A DNA stretch of 64,000 bases from NCBI GenBank assembly GCA_022495995.1, contig JAFEMH010002567.1, forward strand, positions 1 through 64,000, written 5' to 3'. Made by a program: the position numbers and the translations under genes. Under the pieces are notes generated by a model. The model did no database searches. It was not told the DNA's origin and saw only the letters and a program-made list of their open reading frames with translations. Below are positions 54,591 to 64,000 of this stretch, in pieces (position 1 is the first letter of the stretch; every line of letters begins with the position of its first letter). Origin of the DNA: Adenophora triphylla var. japonica (Eukaryota; Streptophyta; Magnoliopsida; Asterales; Campanulaceae).

Positions 54591-55503
54591 AATAAAATCC
54601 ACTAAAGATATGTTGAACTCAAAGTTTGACATGAAAGATATGGGGTTAGCCGATGTAATCCTTGGCGTGAAAATTTCAAGAATGTCAAATGGACTTGCTT
54701 TAAGCCAGTCACATTATGTGGATAAAATTCTTGAGAAATTCAGCAAGGATGACTTAGCTATTTCTAGAACCCCAATAGACATGAGTCAACATCTATCAAA
54801 GAATAGAGGTGACACAGTTTCTCAAGTTGAATACTCCAGAATCATTGGAAGTCTAATGTACTTGATGAGTTGTACTAGACCAGATATTGCTTACACGGTT
54901 AGCAAACTGAGTCGATATACAAGTAATCCCGGAGCGGAACATTGGAATGGTATAGTGAGAGTACTAAGGTACTTAAGATATACTCGCGATTATGCTTTAC
55001 ACTATACTAGACATCCAGCGGTAATTGAAGGGTATAGCGATGCTAATTGGATATCTGATATAAAAGACTCAAGGTCTACGAGCGGATTTGTATTCACATT
55101 AGCAGGAGCAGCTATATCATGGAAATCTTCTAAACAAACGGTTATAGCTAGATCCACGATGGAATCTGAGTTTATAGCGTTAGATAAATGTGGTGAAGAA
55201 GCCGAATGGCTACGCCAATTTATAGAAGATATTCCAAGATGGACGAAGCCCGTACCATCAATATGTATACATTGTGATAGCCAATCAGCGATTGGAAGGG
55301 CACACAATCATATGTATAATGGTAAGTCTAGACACATTCGTCGAAGACATAATACCATTAGACAACTACTCTCAACTGGTACAATATCCATTGACTATGT
55401 TAAGTCAAAGGAGAATTTAGCGGATCCGTTAACCAAAGGGTTAAATAGAGAGTTAGTTGAAAGCTCGACGAGGGGAATGGGACTTAAGCCTCTTAAAAGT
55501 TAA
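54591..55503 (+). pseudogene. CopG RT C-terminal part and RNase H
   Basis: [55 protein letters not shown], RNase [71 protein letters not shown] and [11 protein letters not shown], ending at the normal stop 55503. The only break relative to the previous piece is a single base. Confidence 0.9.
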
Positions 55504-56052
55504 ACACAGCGGAAAACCTAATCTAGATGACTGGAGATCCCAAGAACTTGATTCAATGGGACAACCTAACTGTTAAAAGACTTGTAGCGTCACTGTGGGG
55601 GAATCAACCCCAAGTCCATTCCTGTTAGTGACATCCCGAAAGGACAAGGATAAGCCTATGGCTTTTAATGATTCTTACGCGTCGAAAATTTGAGCGGGGT
55701 AATACGGGTTACCTTTAAGAAATCACCTATGTGAGAGAGAAGTGGGGCCGCTTCGAGGAGAATTGTGTGAGGCTCAATTTTTATACCCTCTCGCAGAACC
55801 AGGCGTATGTTCAGGGCCATGATTGAACATAGCTATGAGAATTGAAGTATGTTAGGACGATACTTGTGTCAAGCATATGATCGGCTACACAAAAAGCATA
55901 ACGATTCAAGGACATCGCGTCTATCGATTTGCGAGTAGAGTAAATATGCTTGTACGAGCGAAGATTCAATGGGCATTCCCACATCTTCGTATGCAAGTTT
56001 TCGTCTGCCGGGCTTTATCACCAATTCCGCATTATTCCTTCATGTGGGGGAT
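55504..56052 (+). other. CopG 3' untranslated region and polypurine tract
   Basis: About 550 bp without coding potential, ending CATGTGGGGGAT before the 3' LTR. A Lys/Arg-poor AT/GC-balanced stretch; no repeats seen. Confidence 0.6.
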
Positions 56053-57205
56053 TGTTGGAAAAAAGTGTGTTTTGAAGGAAATAATGAGTTATTTTCTTAA
56101 TTTGTTATTTGTTAAAATGACAAATTGATTGTTGGATTGTGTTCTACTCCATGAGTACATTGAAATCATATATTCATTTGTCAAAAATGGTTGAGAAATG
56201 AATGAGATATGAAGGCTCAAAGTTAATGGGTTGGAATGGGTAAAATGTGGTTATCCCACATTGGAAAAAGATGAAAAAGTGGCTAAGTTTAAATACTCCT
56301 ACACTTTGGTAGGGAGTAAGATTGTGGTACATAGAGGCTCTCTCTCGCGCACAGGTGTGCAGGGGGGGTGCAAATCATGGACCGAAATAGGCTTCGGACT
56401 ACCGAACTCATGTGCATGCGTGTCCTGCGGACACGAATGTAGCTCCGAAATAGCCTGTCCGCGCGAGCCCACTTTTTACAATTTTTTTTTCCAAACTTGA
56501 CCCAATGTTTCTGGAGGTGAGGTGGGCGCCTGGACCTGCCTGAGGTGGGCGCCTCGACTCCAGTAGGTGCGACTCATTTGTGACCATTACGAGGCGGGCA
56601 CCTCACGTTCCCCGAGGCGGGCGCCTGGGCTCCAGTGGCTCTACGAGGAAATGGTTTTGCACTGTTTTGTAAATGTACTCAAAAGGTCATTAATGAAGGG
56701 GTAAATTCCAACAGCCATATAACTGTAAAAGGGAGGTAATGAGCAAAATAATTATGCAATTATGTTGAAATAATTGTATTAATTAAGAAAATTAAAACTT
56801 GATTTAATTTTCTGTTATCTCCTTTGATTATATAATGGCAAGAACACAATAAGAGAAAGACAGATTTTCCAAAAATTCCCTACCCTCAATTTCGTTGCAT
56901 ATTGTTCATCTTTCCCTTGGCCTCCTTGCATTGCATTCGTGGTGATAAAGTTCAAGCATCGACTTCAGTTCGCCGGAGGTATTCTTGTGCAACCACCGTC
57001 CGGTATATCCGTTTCATCCTGGGAGGCAAGCGTTCCATAACAACTCAAGCACAACGTGGTTAGGGGGCGTAATTTGTCTTAAGGAGAGTGTGATTTCACA
57101 CGACTCGGACAGCGACAAATTCATTTTCTTCTCTTGTATTTTCTATTTCTGTTTTAAATTAGTTTCTATATTTCCAGCAGAGATTTTGTAATAGTTATTC
57201 CAACA
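56053..57205 (+). repeat. CopG 3' LTR
   Basis: 1153 bp; lacks the 206-bp duplication of the 5' LTR but retains a 23-bp segment (GGACCTGCCTGAGG) that the first copy in the 5' LTR lacks. Scattered substitutions distinguish the two LTRs. Confidence 0.9.
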
Positions 57206-57210
57206 AAAAT

Positions 57211-57655
57211 GGTATTGCTAATTGTATAATGAATGGTTTTTATTTTACCTATATAAGGATATGATGATCATTATTTTGGGTGTGCCTTGGTGGTACCAAG
57301 AGGGGCTCCCTTAGGGGAGTTGGGTTGATTAGCAATATGTACAACTATGAGAGAGATGTACATTGATTGCGTTTGTATTCAAGAATGTTGAGAATGATGA
57401 GAATACCTCCATTCTTATAATACTAGGTTTGTGGTGAGTGGTGAGTATTTGCGAGTTTCTTGATTAAAACTTGCGTTCTTGTATTACCATGATAATATAA
57501 TGAAAGACGTTGATCGGTCCGTGTACGTAGCCCATTGATGTTGGGGTGAACCACATAAATCTTGTGTTATTTATTTTCTTGTTATATTGTGCGGTTGTCC
57601 AAATTAATGTGGTATTAAATAACCTAAATTGTTTTTATATGCTTCTGCCTACCCA
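57211..57655 (+). repeat. TrimF LTR 2, right part
   Basis: Continues TrimF LTR 2 after CopG (GGTATTGCTAATTGTATAAT...GCCTACCCA) and is colinear with 49135-49576. Note that one target duplicate (57206-57210) precedes it. Confidence 0.85.
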
Positions 57656-57910
57656 TCAGGGTCTATGACAAAACAAAAGAAGAGTTAGAGTTGGATGTAC
57701 CGAAAGATGTTGACAAGGGTGGAAAAGAACATATGCAGCAGTCTTGATTTTACTTCCCAAAATGAAGTAAACTCCCTAGAAGTTGCATATCAAGGGAGGG
57801 TGAAAGATTGAGAAAAGAATCATCATGGATGGCTGATTATGAAACAGGTGAAGGTCTCTCATCAAAAGAAGACGAAGAAGTTATGCATGCAATGATGATA
57901 GTTGTTAGGT
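57656..57910 (+). pseudogene. CopD linker before RT, third piece
   Basis: Short, frame-shifted piece ending SWMADYETGEGLSSKEDEEVMHAMMI (about 57825-57903), a linker motif found just before copia RT. Stops and shifts upstream. Homology ends near 57910. Confidence 0.6.
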
Positions 57911-59237
57911 ATGCATACTTTAATCCTCCTAGCTTTTGCTTAGATTTGATTGATACCATAACCTTGTCTCTATTTTAAGGACTTTAGGCCCATATGTAAT
58001 GAAGCTTAGACTTCAATTTTTTCGCTAAGTCCATTTTATAGAATAGGTTTTAATTAGGCTTGAAGACTGGCACAAGACTCATTGGACATGAGGTTTCAGC
58101 TCAAGATGTTTTAGACCGCACCATCAAAACCGCATGTGCAAACCGATCCAAGCAAACTGCTCTGTGGAATTCTCTATTTGAAACTGCATCTTGAATACCT
58201 TAGTGCAAACCACATTAAGTGAACCGCACTTGTTAACTGCAGTGTAATTCCAATCTTGAGACCGCACTATGGAACCTCCTCTGGTGAAACCGCACTTGTC
58301 AAACCGCATGCGCACCAGACCGCATCCAATGATTGAAGACTTGAAGTGAACCACATATGACTGTTGGAATCCATGTCAACAATGAAAAAAGTCAACCACC
58401 AAATCTTGTCACATGACTAAGTATCAGACAAGATCTGCAAGGATCTTGAAAAGGTGACAGGTGTCTTTCATACCTTATTTGCAGCTGGAGTCTGATCAGC
58501 TTTATCTGCAATTGCTGTACCAAAGGACAAAAGTGGATTTGTGAACCAATCAGAAAGCACCAGTACAGTCCTTGCAAACAGCTGTGTCCAACAGCTATAT
58601 CCTTGGTGCTTGGGTATAAATACCCCTAATCTTCAACACTTGAAGATTGCTTGAGAAAATTGAAAATTGATGTGAGTTCATAAGAAGTTGAAGCTCTGCC
58701 CAGAAAATATTCAGCTCTTTGAATCTTCATCATCTTCCTTCAAGAAACATTTTCCTGCCCAGAAATCAAGCCTTATACACCATCAAGAATCATTGTGCTC
58801 TACATCTTTTAGATTCAAAGAGCCTTGATCTTGTTTGTCACACACACACCTCACTTGTATAATCACATAGATTATTCATTTGAGATATACCGATTATAGT
58901 CTAGGATTTGATCTTCATAGAATAGATTTTAGATCTGAGTATTACTCTTTGTACTTTGTAATCTCTCATACTCAATATAAAATCTAACTCTTATAAAATC
59001 CAAGATAACCATCTTGGTAGTGGATGTAGATCATTTATGATTGAACCACTCCAAATTCTGTGCTCTTACATTTCTGCATTTTTATCTTCTGTGCTTGCTA
59101 ATTACTTATTTTTATCTCTGTTTGATCTTATATACAGTTATCCATTATTGTGAATTATGTTTGAAGTTAACTTTGTCAAACCTCACATTTCAGTTTTATA
59201 AACCGCACTGAAAAACCGCTTTAGAAACCGCACCTCA
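57911..59237 (+). repeat. LtrH: LTR-like noncoding stretch with ACCGCA direct repeats
   Basis: No coding sequence. ACCGCA and close variants occur about ten times between 58113 and 58330, and again three times at 59205-59232. A TATA box tataaata is at 58615-58622, followed by a leader-like region and T/A-rich possible polyadenylation area. The layout (repeats, TATA, leader) is that of an LTR, but I could not define its ends or find a partner. Confidence 0.45.
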
Positions 59238-61866
59238 TGTCACGACCCTAAACCTAGGCATTATTTTGGTTACATGTGGAGCCCGTGGGGGTGGGGTGCG
59301 TGGCAGCTCATTTATGCATTTCATGCTATTTGTTAGTTTTATGTGTTCATTTTGATATAATGATAACTTAATTGATACTTTAGGATGTTGATAAGATTTC
59401 TTTATTTATTTAATGATCACTTGAAATAAATGAGAGTGGTATAGTGGAAATATTAATTGTTGAAATTTTATAAATAAATGTATAGTTTTTGTTGAGGTGC
59501 TTTAGTGTCAAAGTGGAATTTTAAAGCAGTTAGTTGTAGTAAGTAAAAGCTTGGAGGAGCTAAAGTGTAACTTGGGTTAATATATATCCTATGCTTAAAT
59601 CCATGGAAAGCCTCATTACCTCAAATCAATTGCCAAGTTTCTTTCTCTGTTCCATTGTAGAAAAAGAAAAGTCTAGGGTTATTTCATCCTTTAAAAATTC
59701 ACTATAAATCAACCATTGTTCCGTTCTTCGATCCGTCTTCACCAAAATATTCGGAAAGCCGAGAGGATCGAGTCTAGCTGATTAAAGTTTTCTTATTTTC
59801 GAATTAATTTGTAAGTTATTATGTCTCTTCCTTCAATACTTGTTCATTTGAAGTTTGAAGTTGTTATTGTTAATGTATAAAATATTGCATGTCAATTTTA
59901 GGCATTTTATTGGTTTTGGAATTAATGGAAATTAGTTTTGGATGAGTATAATGGATTGTTAGTATAGTGATTGGTTTGAATTGGAAAGGTTGATATATTG
60001 TGTTACATGGTATTTTGGCCCATTTTATTTGGTTTTAGAATGGATTGGAATAGGTTTTGGAGGATTATAATGAAGTAAGGGTATATTGGTTTTGTTGAGG
60101 TTGAAATAGGTTAATTATAAATGTTGTAAGTTATTATGATTTCCTTCAAAATCTTACTCATGAAATGTTAAAGTTGATAATTTTGTTATATAAATGGTTC
60201 TTGGTATTTTAGAATATTTTTCTTAAGTTAAAATTGTATTTGGAAGAGATAAATTGAGGTTTGGTCATGGTTTAATGGTTAAGGTAAAATGATAAGAGTA
60301 AATTTAAGTCTAAGGTTATATTGGTTGTTATTGAAGTGTTGCATGTGGTATTTGACCACTTCTCTTAGGTTTAAATGGGTAGAAATGGGTTGGAATGGAT
60401 TGATATGAGTGGTAATGAAGTTGGAAATTGGTTTTGTTGCTTAAGGATCAGAGAGAATGAGTATATGAACAAATATGGTTTTGATGTTGCTGGTGTTACT
60501 GATGTTGTAAACTCTGATCTGAGTTTCTGCAGAAGGGCACGAGTCGTGCCCTGTGGCACGAGTCATGCCATGCATTCGTACCTAGTCGTCCCCTTGGGTA
60601 CGAGTATATCAAATAGTAGGAAAGATGGCACGAGTCGTGCCATGGGGCACGAGTCGTGCCTTGGGGCACGAGTCGTGCCCTGCCCTGTTTACCCTAAACC
60701 AGTTTTCAAGCAAATTAAACCTAATCTACCTAGTATACATTTAATTCCTCTTTGACTCTAATCCTAGTACAGCATTAGAGCTTTGCAATAAAGTCTTAAC
60801 TTGTCTAAAATGATATAGGAAAGGTCTTTAAATATGCTCTTGAAAATGGTTGAAAGGCGTTATGAAACCTTAACCAAAGTTGTCAAAACTTGGTAAATTA
60901 ATATTGAACCTTTATAGAAGGTACTCAATGTTGTGTAATGAATATGTAGGGCTTGCTTGTGATACATTGTGCCCATACTTGGTTACATATCCATAGTTGT
61001 TGTTCAAATAGTGTATGAACTACATGTTACACTATTTTATTGGCTTGAGCATGAGTACTATTACCATGTTGTTAGATTGATATTATTTAATAGTGTTTAA
61101 AATGTAAGTTGCACTATTATGATGATTTTAACATGAGTAATATTTCCATGTTATGTATTGTTATCCCGATTGTGGATTTATATTTAAGTAACTGTTATGT
61201 GCTTGAACGTTTATATCAGCTGGTGTTTAGGGGTATAATGGAATACGATCAATTATGGAAAATGTTCTATAAGGTGATCGAATTACATTATACCTGTGAC
61301 TGTCCCCTTCTATGGCCACAGATTGGGGTGTTAGCTTCTGTATTGACCCAAAAGCCTTACAGTTAGCTAGTATCTTATGGGGATCCAGTGAATATGCCTA
61401 AGCAGTTCACGAAGGGAGTATTTATTACTCTCACGTTTATCTTATGGGGATCCGGTGAATATGCTTAAGCAGTTCACGAGGGAGTATTTATTACTCTCAC
61501 GTTGTACGACATATTATTCAGACGGGAAAGGTAAACTGAGGTAACGTAATGTGTTTACCGCTTTACCAATGTGTATTGTGTAACCATGTTATGTATTGCA
61601 CCTTAGTTGGCATATTGTTGCATTCATAATAGCTTGCTGAGATTTCTTCTCACCCCTTCTCCCTTTACTGTTTTAGATCGCGCTGAGACAGGTGACCCGA
61701 ACCAGTGAGGCCGGGAAAGGAGTTTGGACTATTTTCTTTTGGGTTTTGTCAGGGTAAGTTGTATGGTTGGTTGATAATTGGGAGTATAGATGGGATATTT
61801 ATCTTTTGGGGAAAACTTGTATTTTGTATTATGTTGTAAACTGTTTTAATTTTGTAAAGCAAAAAT
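59238..61866 (+). repeat. GyLTR: probable gypsy LTR starting TGTCACGACC
   Basis: TGTCACGACCCTAAACC is a common start of plant Ty3-gypsy (chromovirus-like) LTRs. A TATA box (cactataaatc) is near 59698-59708. The 3' part contains a 62-bp tandem duplication (61373-61500; TCTTATGGGGATCC-GTGAAT and AGTTCACGA-GGGAGTATTT). No internal domain adjoins. The right end seems cut at about 61866 by the next element, so length and solo status are uncertain. Confidence 0.55.
60535..60680 (+). promoter_or_regulatory. GyLTR palindrome cluster
   Basis: GGGCACGAGTCGTGCCC at 60535-60551 and 60664-60680; TGGCACGAGTCATGCCA (60554-60570, one mismatch); TGGCACGAGTCGTGCCA (60626-60642); GGCACGAGTCGTGCC (60646-60660); and a decayed copy near 60577-60605. 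Arms are 7-8 bp around one base. No TATA box was seen directly downstream, unlike the other LTRs. Confidence 0.65.
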
Positions 61867-61869
61867 CTT

Positions 61870-61914
61870 GTAAAAAGTGCATTTTTTGTTAATCTTAACA
61901 AAAAACGTGTTTTT
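61870..61914. repeat. Probable MULE terminal motif
   Basis: AAAAAGTGCATTTTTT, then 8 bp, then AACAAAAAACGTGTTTTTC. The same double motif forms both ends of the element at 40395-41270. It lies 200 bp upstream of the right-edge gene, suggesting that the gene is inside a related, larger element. Confidence 0.45.
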
Positions 61915-62239
61915 CACCCGCGATTCAATTTAACGGACGGTTCATACGCTTTTCCGATCCGGTTCAATTTCTCGTGGCGTAGTTGTTCAATTTGATTTTT
62001 CCTTTCGTCATTTGTGCCCTTCAATTCGATTTTTCGTCATTGTTCTTCATCAATTTCCACCAAATTTCTTCATCTCCGAACTGTTTTCATTCATATTTTT
62101 ACTTTTTATCCGACATTATGACCGGCCAAGCCAAAGAAATCAGGAGCAAGCAGCGTAACAAAGGTATGATTTTACTTGTTTTCAGTCATATTTTTCTTCG
62201 ATTTCCACCTATTATTATGGATTGATGCATTGACACATT

Positions 62240-62575
62240 ATGTTCATGACACTGGTACTTTAGAAAACATAAGCAAACATAAGCAAATGTTGTCACTATT
62301 GAAACCCTAACTATGGTACTTTGAAACCGTTGCACTGTCACATTTACTTGCACTGGCACTATCGAAATAGTTGCACTTTCACATTTAATTGCAAACATAA
62401 GCAAATGTTGACACTATTGATAACACTGGCACTTTGAAACCGTAATACTGGCACTTTGACACCGTAAGACTGGCACTTTGACACCGTAAGACTGGCACTT
62501 TGAAACCATAACACTGGCACTTTGAAATCATAACACTGGCACTTTGAAATCATACTGCTGGCACTGATGTAATGT
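62240..62575 (+). repeat. CTGGCAC repeats in intron 1 of the right-edge gene
   Basis: About eight exact CTGGCAC sites; from 62430 they form a tandem of about 21 bp, ACTGGCACTTTGAAACCGTAA and variants. Confidence 0.85.
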
Positions 62576-63564
62576 TTTTTGATATTTATTTTCAGTTCTA
62601 TCAAAGCGTAAAAGAGTTGTGGATGATGATGATTTTGATATCACTAGTAAGAGGCCTACAGGGGGTGTTAAATTTGAGCATTCGTGTACTCCTAAAAGAC
62701 TTGTTGAGCTCTGTATAACTCCAGACCAGCAGAGAGATGTTAGGGCTATTGGATTTGAATCTTTGTTGAGTCTTGAGGTTAAGGTATTGTCGCTTAGGCT
62801 TGTTCAGTTTCTTGTTGAGAGATTTGAACCACTAACAAGGATACAAGTAATTAATTCATCAGAGAAATATGTTATTACAACATCAGATGCTTTTGATATA
62901 TTTTGTCTACCTAGGAATGCTGCAAAGGCTAAGGTAAATCGATCATCAAGCGTAAATATGGAATTGAGAAATCGATATTTTGAAGAATTTGGGCGTACTC
63001 AAGATGGTCTTCCTGCCTATAAACTTTTGAAATGCATTTCTGAGTTACATCAAGGTGGGGATGAATTTAAACGCTTGTTTGTGCTATTTGTTGTTGGAAT
63101 TTTTCTTGCCCCAGTAGTTACGAAAACAATTGACGTGTCACTGTTAAGCCTTGTGGAAGACGTTTCACAGATTAGCAAGTTTGATTGGTGTCAATATGTT
63201 TTGGACAAATTATGTGAGGGTGTATCGAGGTTTAGGAATCACAAGAATTCAAAAAACTGTAGTGGATGTGTGATGGTGTTGGTGATTGCTTACCTTCACA
63301 GATTTCCATTTCAAGGGGTGAAAGAATCAACTGTTCTCCTTTGATTAATCATTGGAATGCTCAAAAATTCAAAGTGAGGATTGATTCTGAAGCGAAAGTT
63401 GGTTGGGGAAAATTAATTTTTTATGGAAAGCATGTTATCCTATAAGTAGCGTTGAAGACGATTTTGTGGAGGAAGTACCCTGTGATTTTCAGGAAGAATA
63501 TATTCCGTTAAGGATTGAAAGTGCTGTAAAGGAAAGAAATGAAGAATCAAGCAATGTAAGTACT

Positions 63565-63905
63565 GTCAATTTGAAATGCTTACACTGGTACTTTGAATTT
63601 CTTATACTGGCACTACTGATTACTTACACTGGCACAATGAATAACATGTACTGGCACTTAAAATACACATATTGGCACAAATTTTTGGCTGCTCTGGCAC
63701 TATTGATTACTTGCAGTGGCACTTAAAATACCCACACTGGTTCAATCATTTGGCTGCACTGGCACTATTCATTACTTGTACTTGGACATTTAATATTATG
63801 TACTGGCATTTAAAATACACACACTGGCACAATCATTTGGCTGCACTTGCACTGGCACTATTGATTACTTGGACTGGCACAATTACAATCTGAAACTGGC
63901 ACAAT
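63565..63905 (+). repeat. CTGGCAC repeats in intron 2 of the right-edge gene
   Basis: Nine or more exact CTGGCAC sites plus near matches, at irregular spacing, mixed with ATTGATTACTT and ATCATTTGGCTGCA. Same core as in intron 1; none in exon 2. Confidence 0.85.
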
Positions 63906-64000
63906 TGAACTCATTCTTACTATTTTTCATTGATGTAGGCTGCTAAGGAGTCATGGGATATATTGAGGAAGGACCTTGATAATGCTGTCCATGGACACAT

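Larger units (their letters stand above)
50014..57205 (+). mobile_element. Ty1-copia element CopG (nearly complete)
   Basis: 7192 bp inserted into TrimF LTR 2 with a perfect 5-bp duplication AAAAT. LTRs start TGTTGGAAAAAAGTG and end ATTCCAACA. The coding region covers gag to RNase H on the + strand with one stop and two one-base insertions. A 550-bp 3' untranslated region precedes the 3' LTR. The PBS position does not hold a tRNA-type TGG string (see findings). Confidence 0.9.
48975..57655 (+). mobile_element. TrimF, miniature LTR element (split by CopG)
   Basis: LTR 1 48975-49576 (602 bp), internal 49577-49862 (286 bp), LTR 2 49863-50013 plus 57211-57655 after CopG. Total without CopG about 1.5 kb. 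A degenerate Met-tRNA-like PBS (tgatatcaaaga, about 49581) and a purine-rich ggggagat before LTR 2 are visible. The internal part shows no gag or pol. That is the organisation of a TRIM-type element. I found no convincing target duplication. Confidence 0.75.
42000..57910 (+). mobile_element. Ty1-copia element CopD (decayed, in three pieces)
   Basis: Pieces at about 42000-43385, 48434-48974 and about 57656-57910 read in order as gag, protease, integrase and the linker before RT. The first gap is CopE (target duplication GACAC), the second is TrimF, itself split by CopG. RT and RNase H are not found after 57910, so the element is truncated there or interrupted again by something I could not define. 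Confidence 0.75.
62118..64000 (+). pseudogene. Spliced gene of the Ulp1/PMD-associated type (3' end outside window)
   Basis: Exon 1 62118-62163 (MTGQAKEIRSKQRNK), intron 62164-62595, exon 2 62596-63555, intron 63556-63938, exon 3 from 63939 (AAKESWDILRKDL). Splice phases agree (exon 1 ends one base into a codon and joins to give VLSKRKR, a nuclear-localisation-like string). Exon 2: DVRAIGFESLLSLEV, LVQFLVERFEPLTR, TTSDAFDIFCLPRNA, FKRLFVLFVVGIFLAPVV, WCQYVLDKLCEGV, CVMVLVIAYLHRFPF. This is the pattern of plant proteins annotated as Ulp1-protease-family N-terminal or DUF1985-like regions, often carried by MULEs. One frameshift near 63328 breaks exon 2; the frame then resumes with NHWNAQKF. Any protease domain would lie beyond the window. 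Confidence 0.65.

Noticed and set aside
62359..62604. 81-codon - strand frame in intron 1
   Set aside because: Translation of the CTGGCAC tandem repeats.
1..64000. tRNA, rRNA or microRNA genes
   Set aside because: I saw no cloverleaf with box A/B or rRNA-like sequence; hairpins present are explained by MITEs and inverted repeats.

Overview
The window is eukaryotic and plant-like, almost certainly from a eudicot nuclear genome: spliced coding fragments, Ty1-copia and Ty3-gypsy (Tat-lineage) retrotransposons, a Stowaway-type MITE, Mutator-like elements and a captured LRR receptor-kinase fragment. I see no rRNA, tRNA, CRISPR or bacterial operon. Nearly all 64 kb is transposable-element sequence, much of it nested. 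All names below (C1, TatA, etc.) are mine.

Left block (1-35862). A decayed copia element C1 (+; 1-1002 and 18895-23192, 5' end outside the window) is split by TatA (1003-18889, +), a Tat-lineage gypsy element with two ~1.4-kb LTRs, an Arg-tRNA-type PBS, gag/protease/integrase remnants, no reverse transcriptase, three tandem arrays before the 3' LTR, and two genes on the opposite strand encoding plant-mobile-domain (PMD)-like proteins. The C1 3' LTR abuts the remains of TatL (minus; 23193-about 26930), whose antisense gene is a PF04195-like coiled-coil gene. TatL abuts TatR (minus; about 26940-35862), which keeps a 3' LTR, two tandem arrays, a nearly readable copy of the same two-gene PMD cassette, and an integrase tail.

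Middle (36048-41655). A Pack-MULE (36057-37644) carries a receptor-kinase fragment. A solo LTR of the C1 family (38048-39543), a foldback MITE, a MULE-like element with a minisatellite and a Stowaway-like MITE follow.

Right block (about 42000-57910). Copia element CopD (+) is cut into three pieces: once by CopE (43386-48428, minus, very young), and once by TrimF, a miniature LTR element that is itself split by CopG (50014-57205, +).

Right edge. An LTR-like stretch with ACCGCA repeats (LtrH), a long TGTCACGACC-type LTR (GyLTR, 59238-about 61866), and the start of a probable MULE carrying a spliced gene of the Ulp1/PMD-associated type, which runs off the window.

The most interesting signals are: (1) short GC-rich palindromes clustered just upstream of the TATA box in LTRs of several unrelated families, with a different palindrome in each family; (2) in TatA the same LTR palindrome also lies upstream of both antisense PMD genes, and in TatR upstream of the second; (3) CopG has, at the primer-binding position, 15 nt perfectly complementary to its own LTR; (4) a CTGGCAC motif repeated in two consecutive introns of the right-edge gene. 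All homology statements are from reading the sequence against remembered family features; no search was run.
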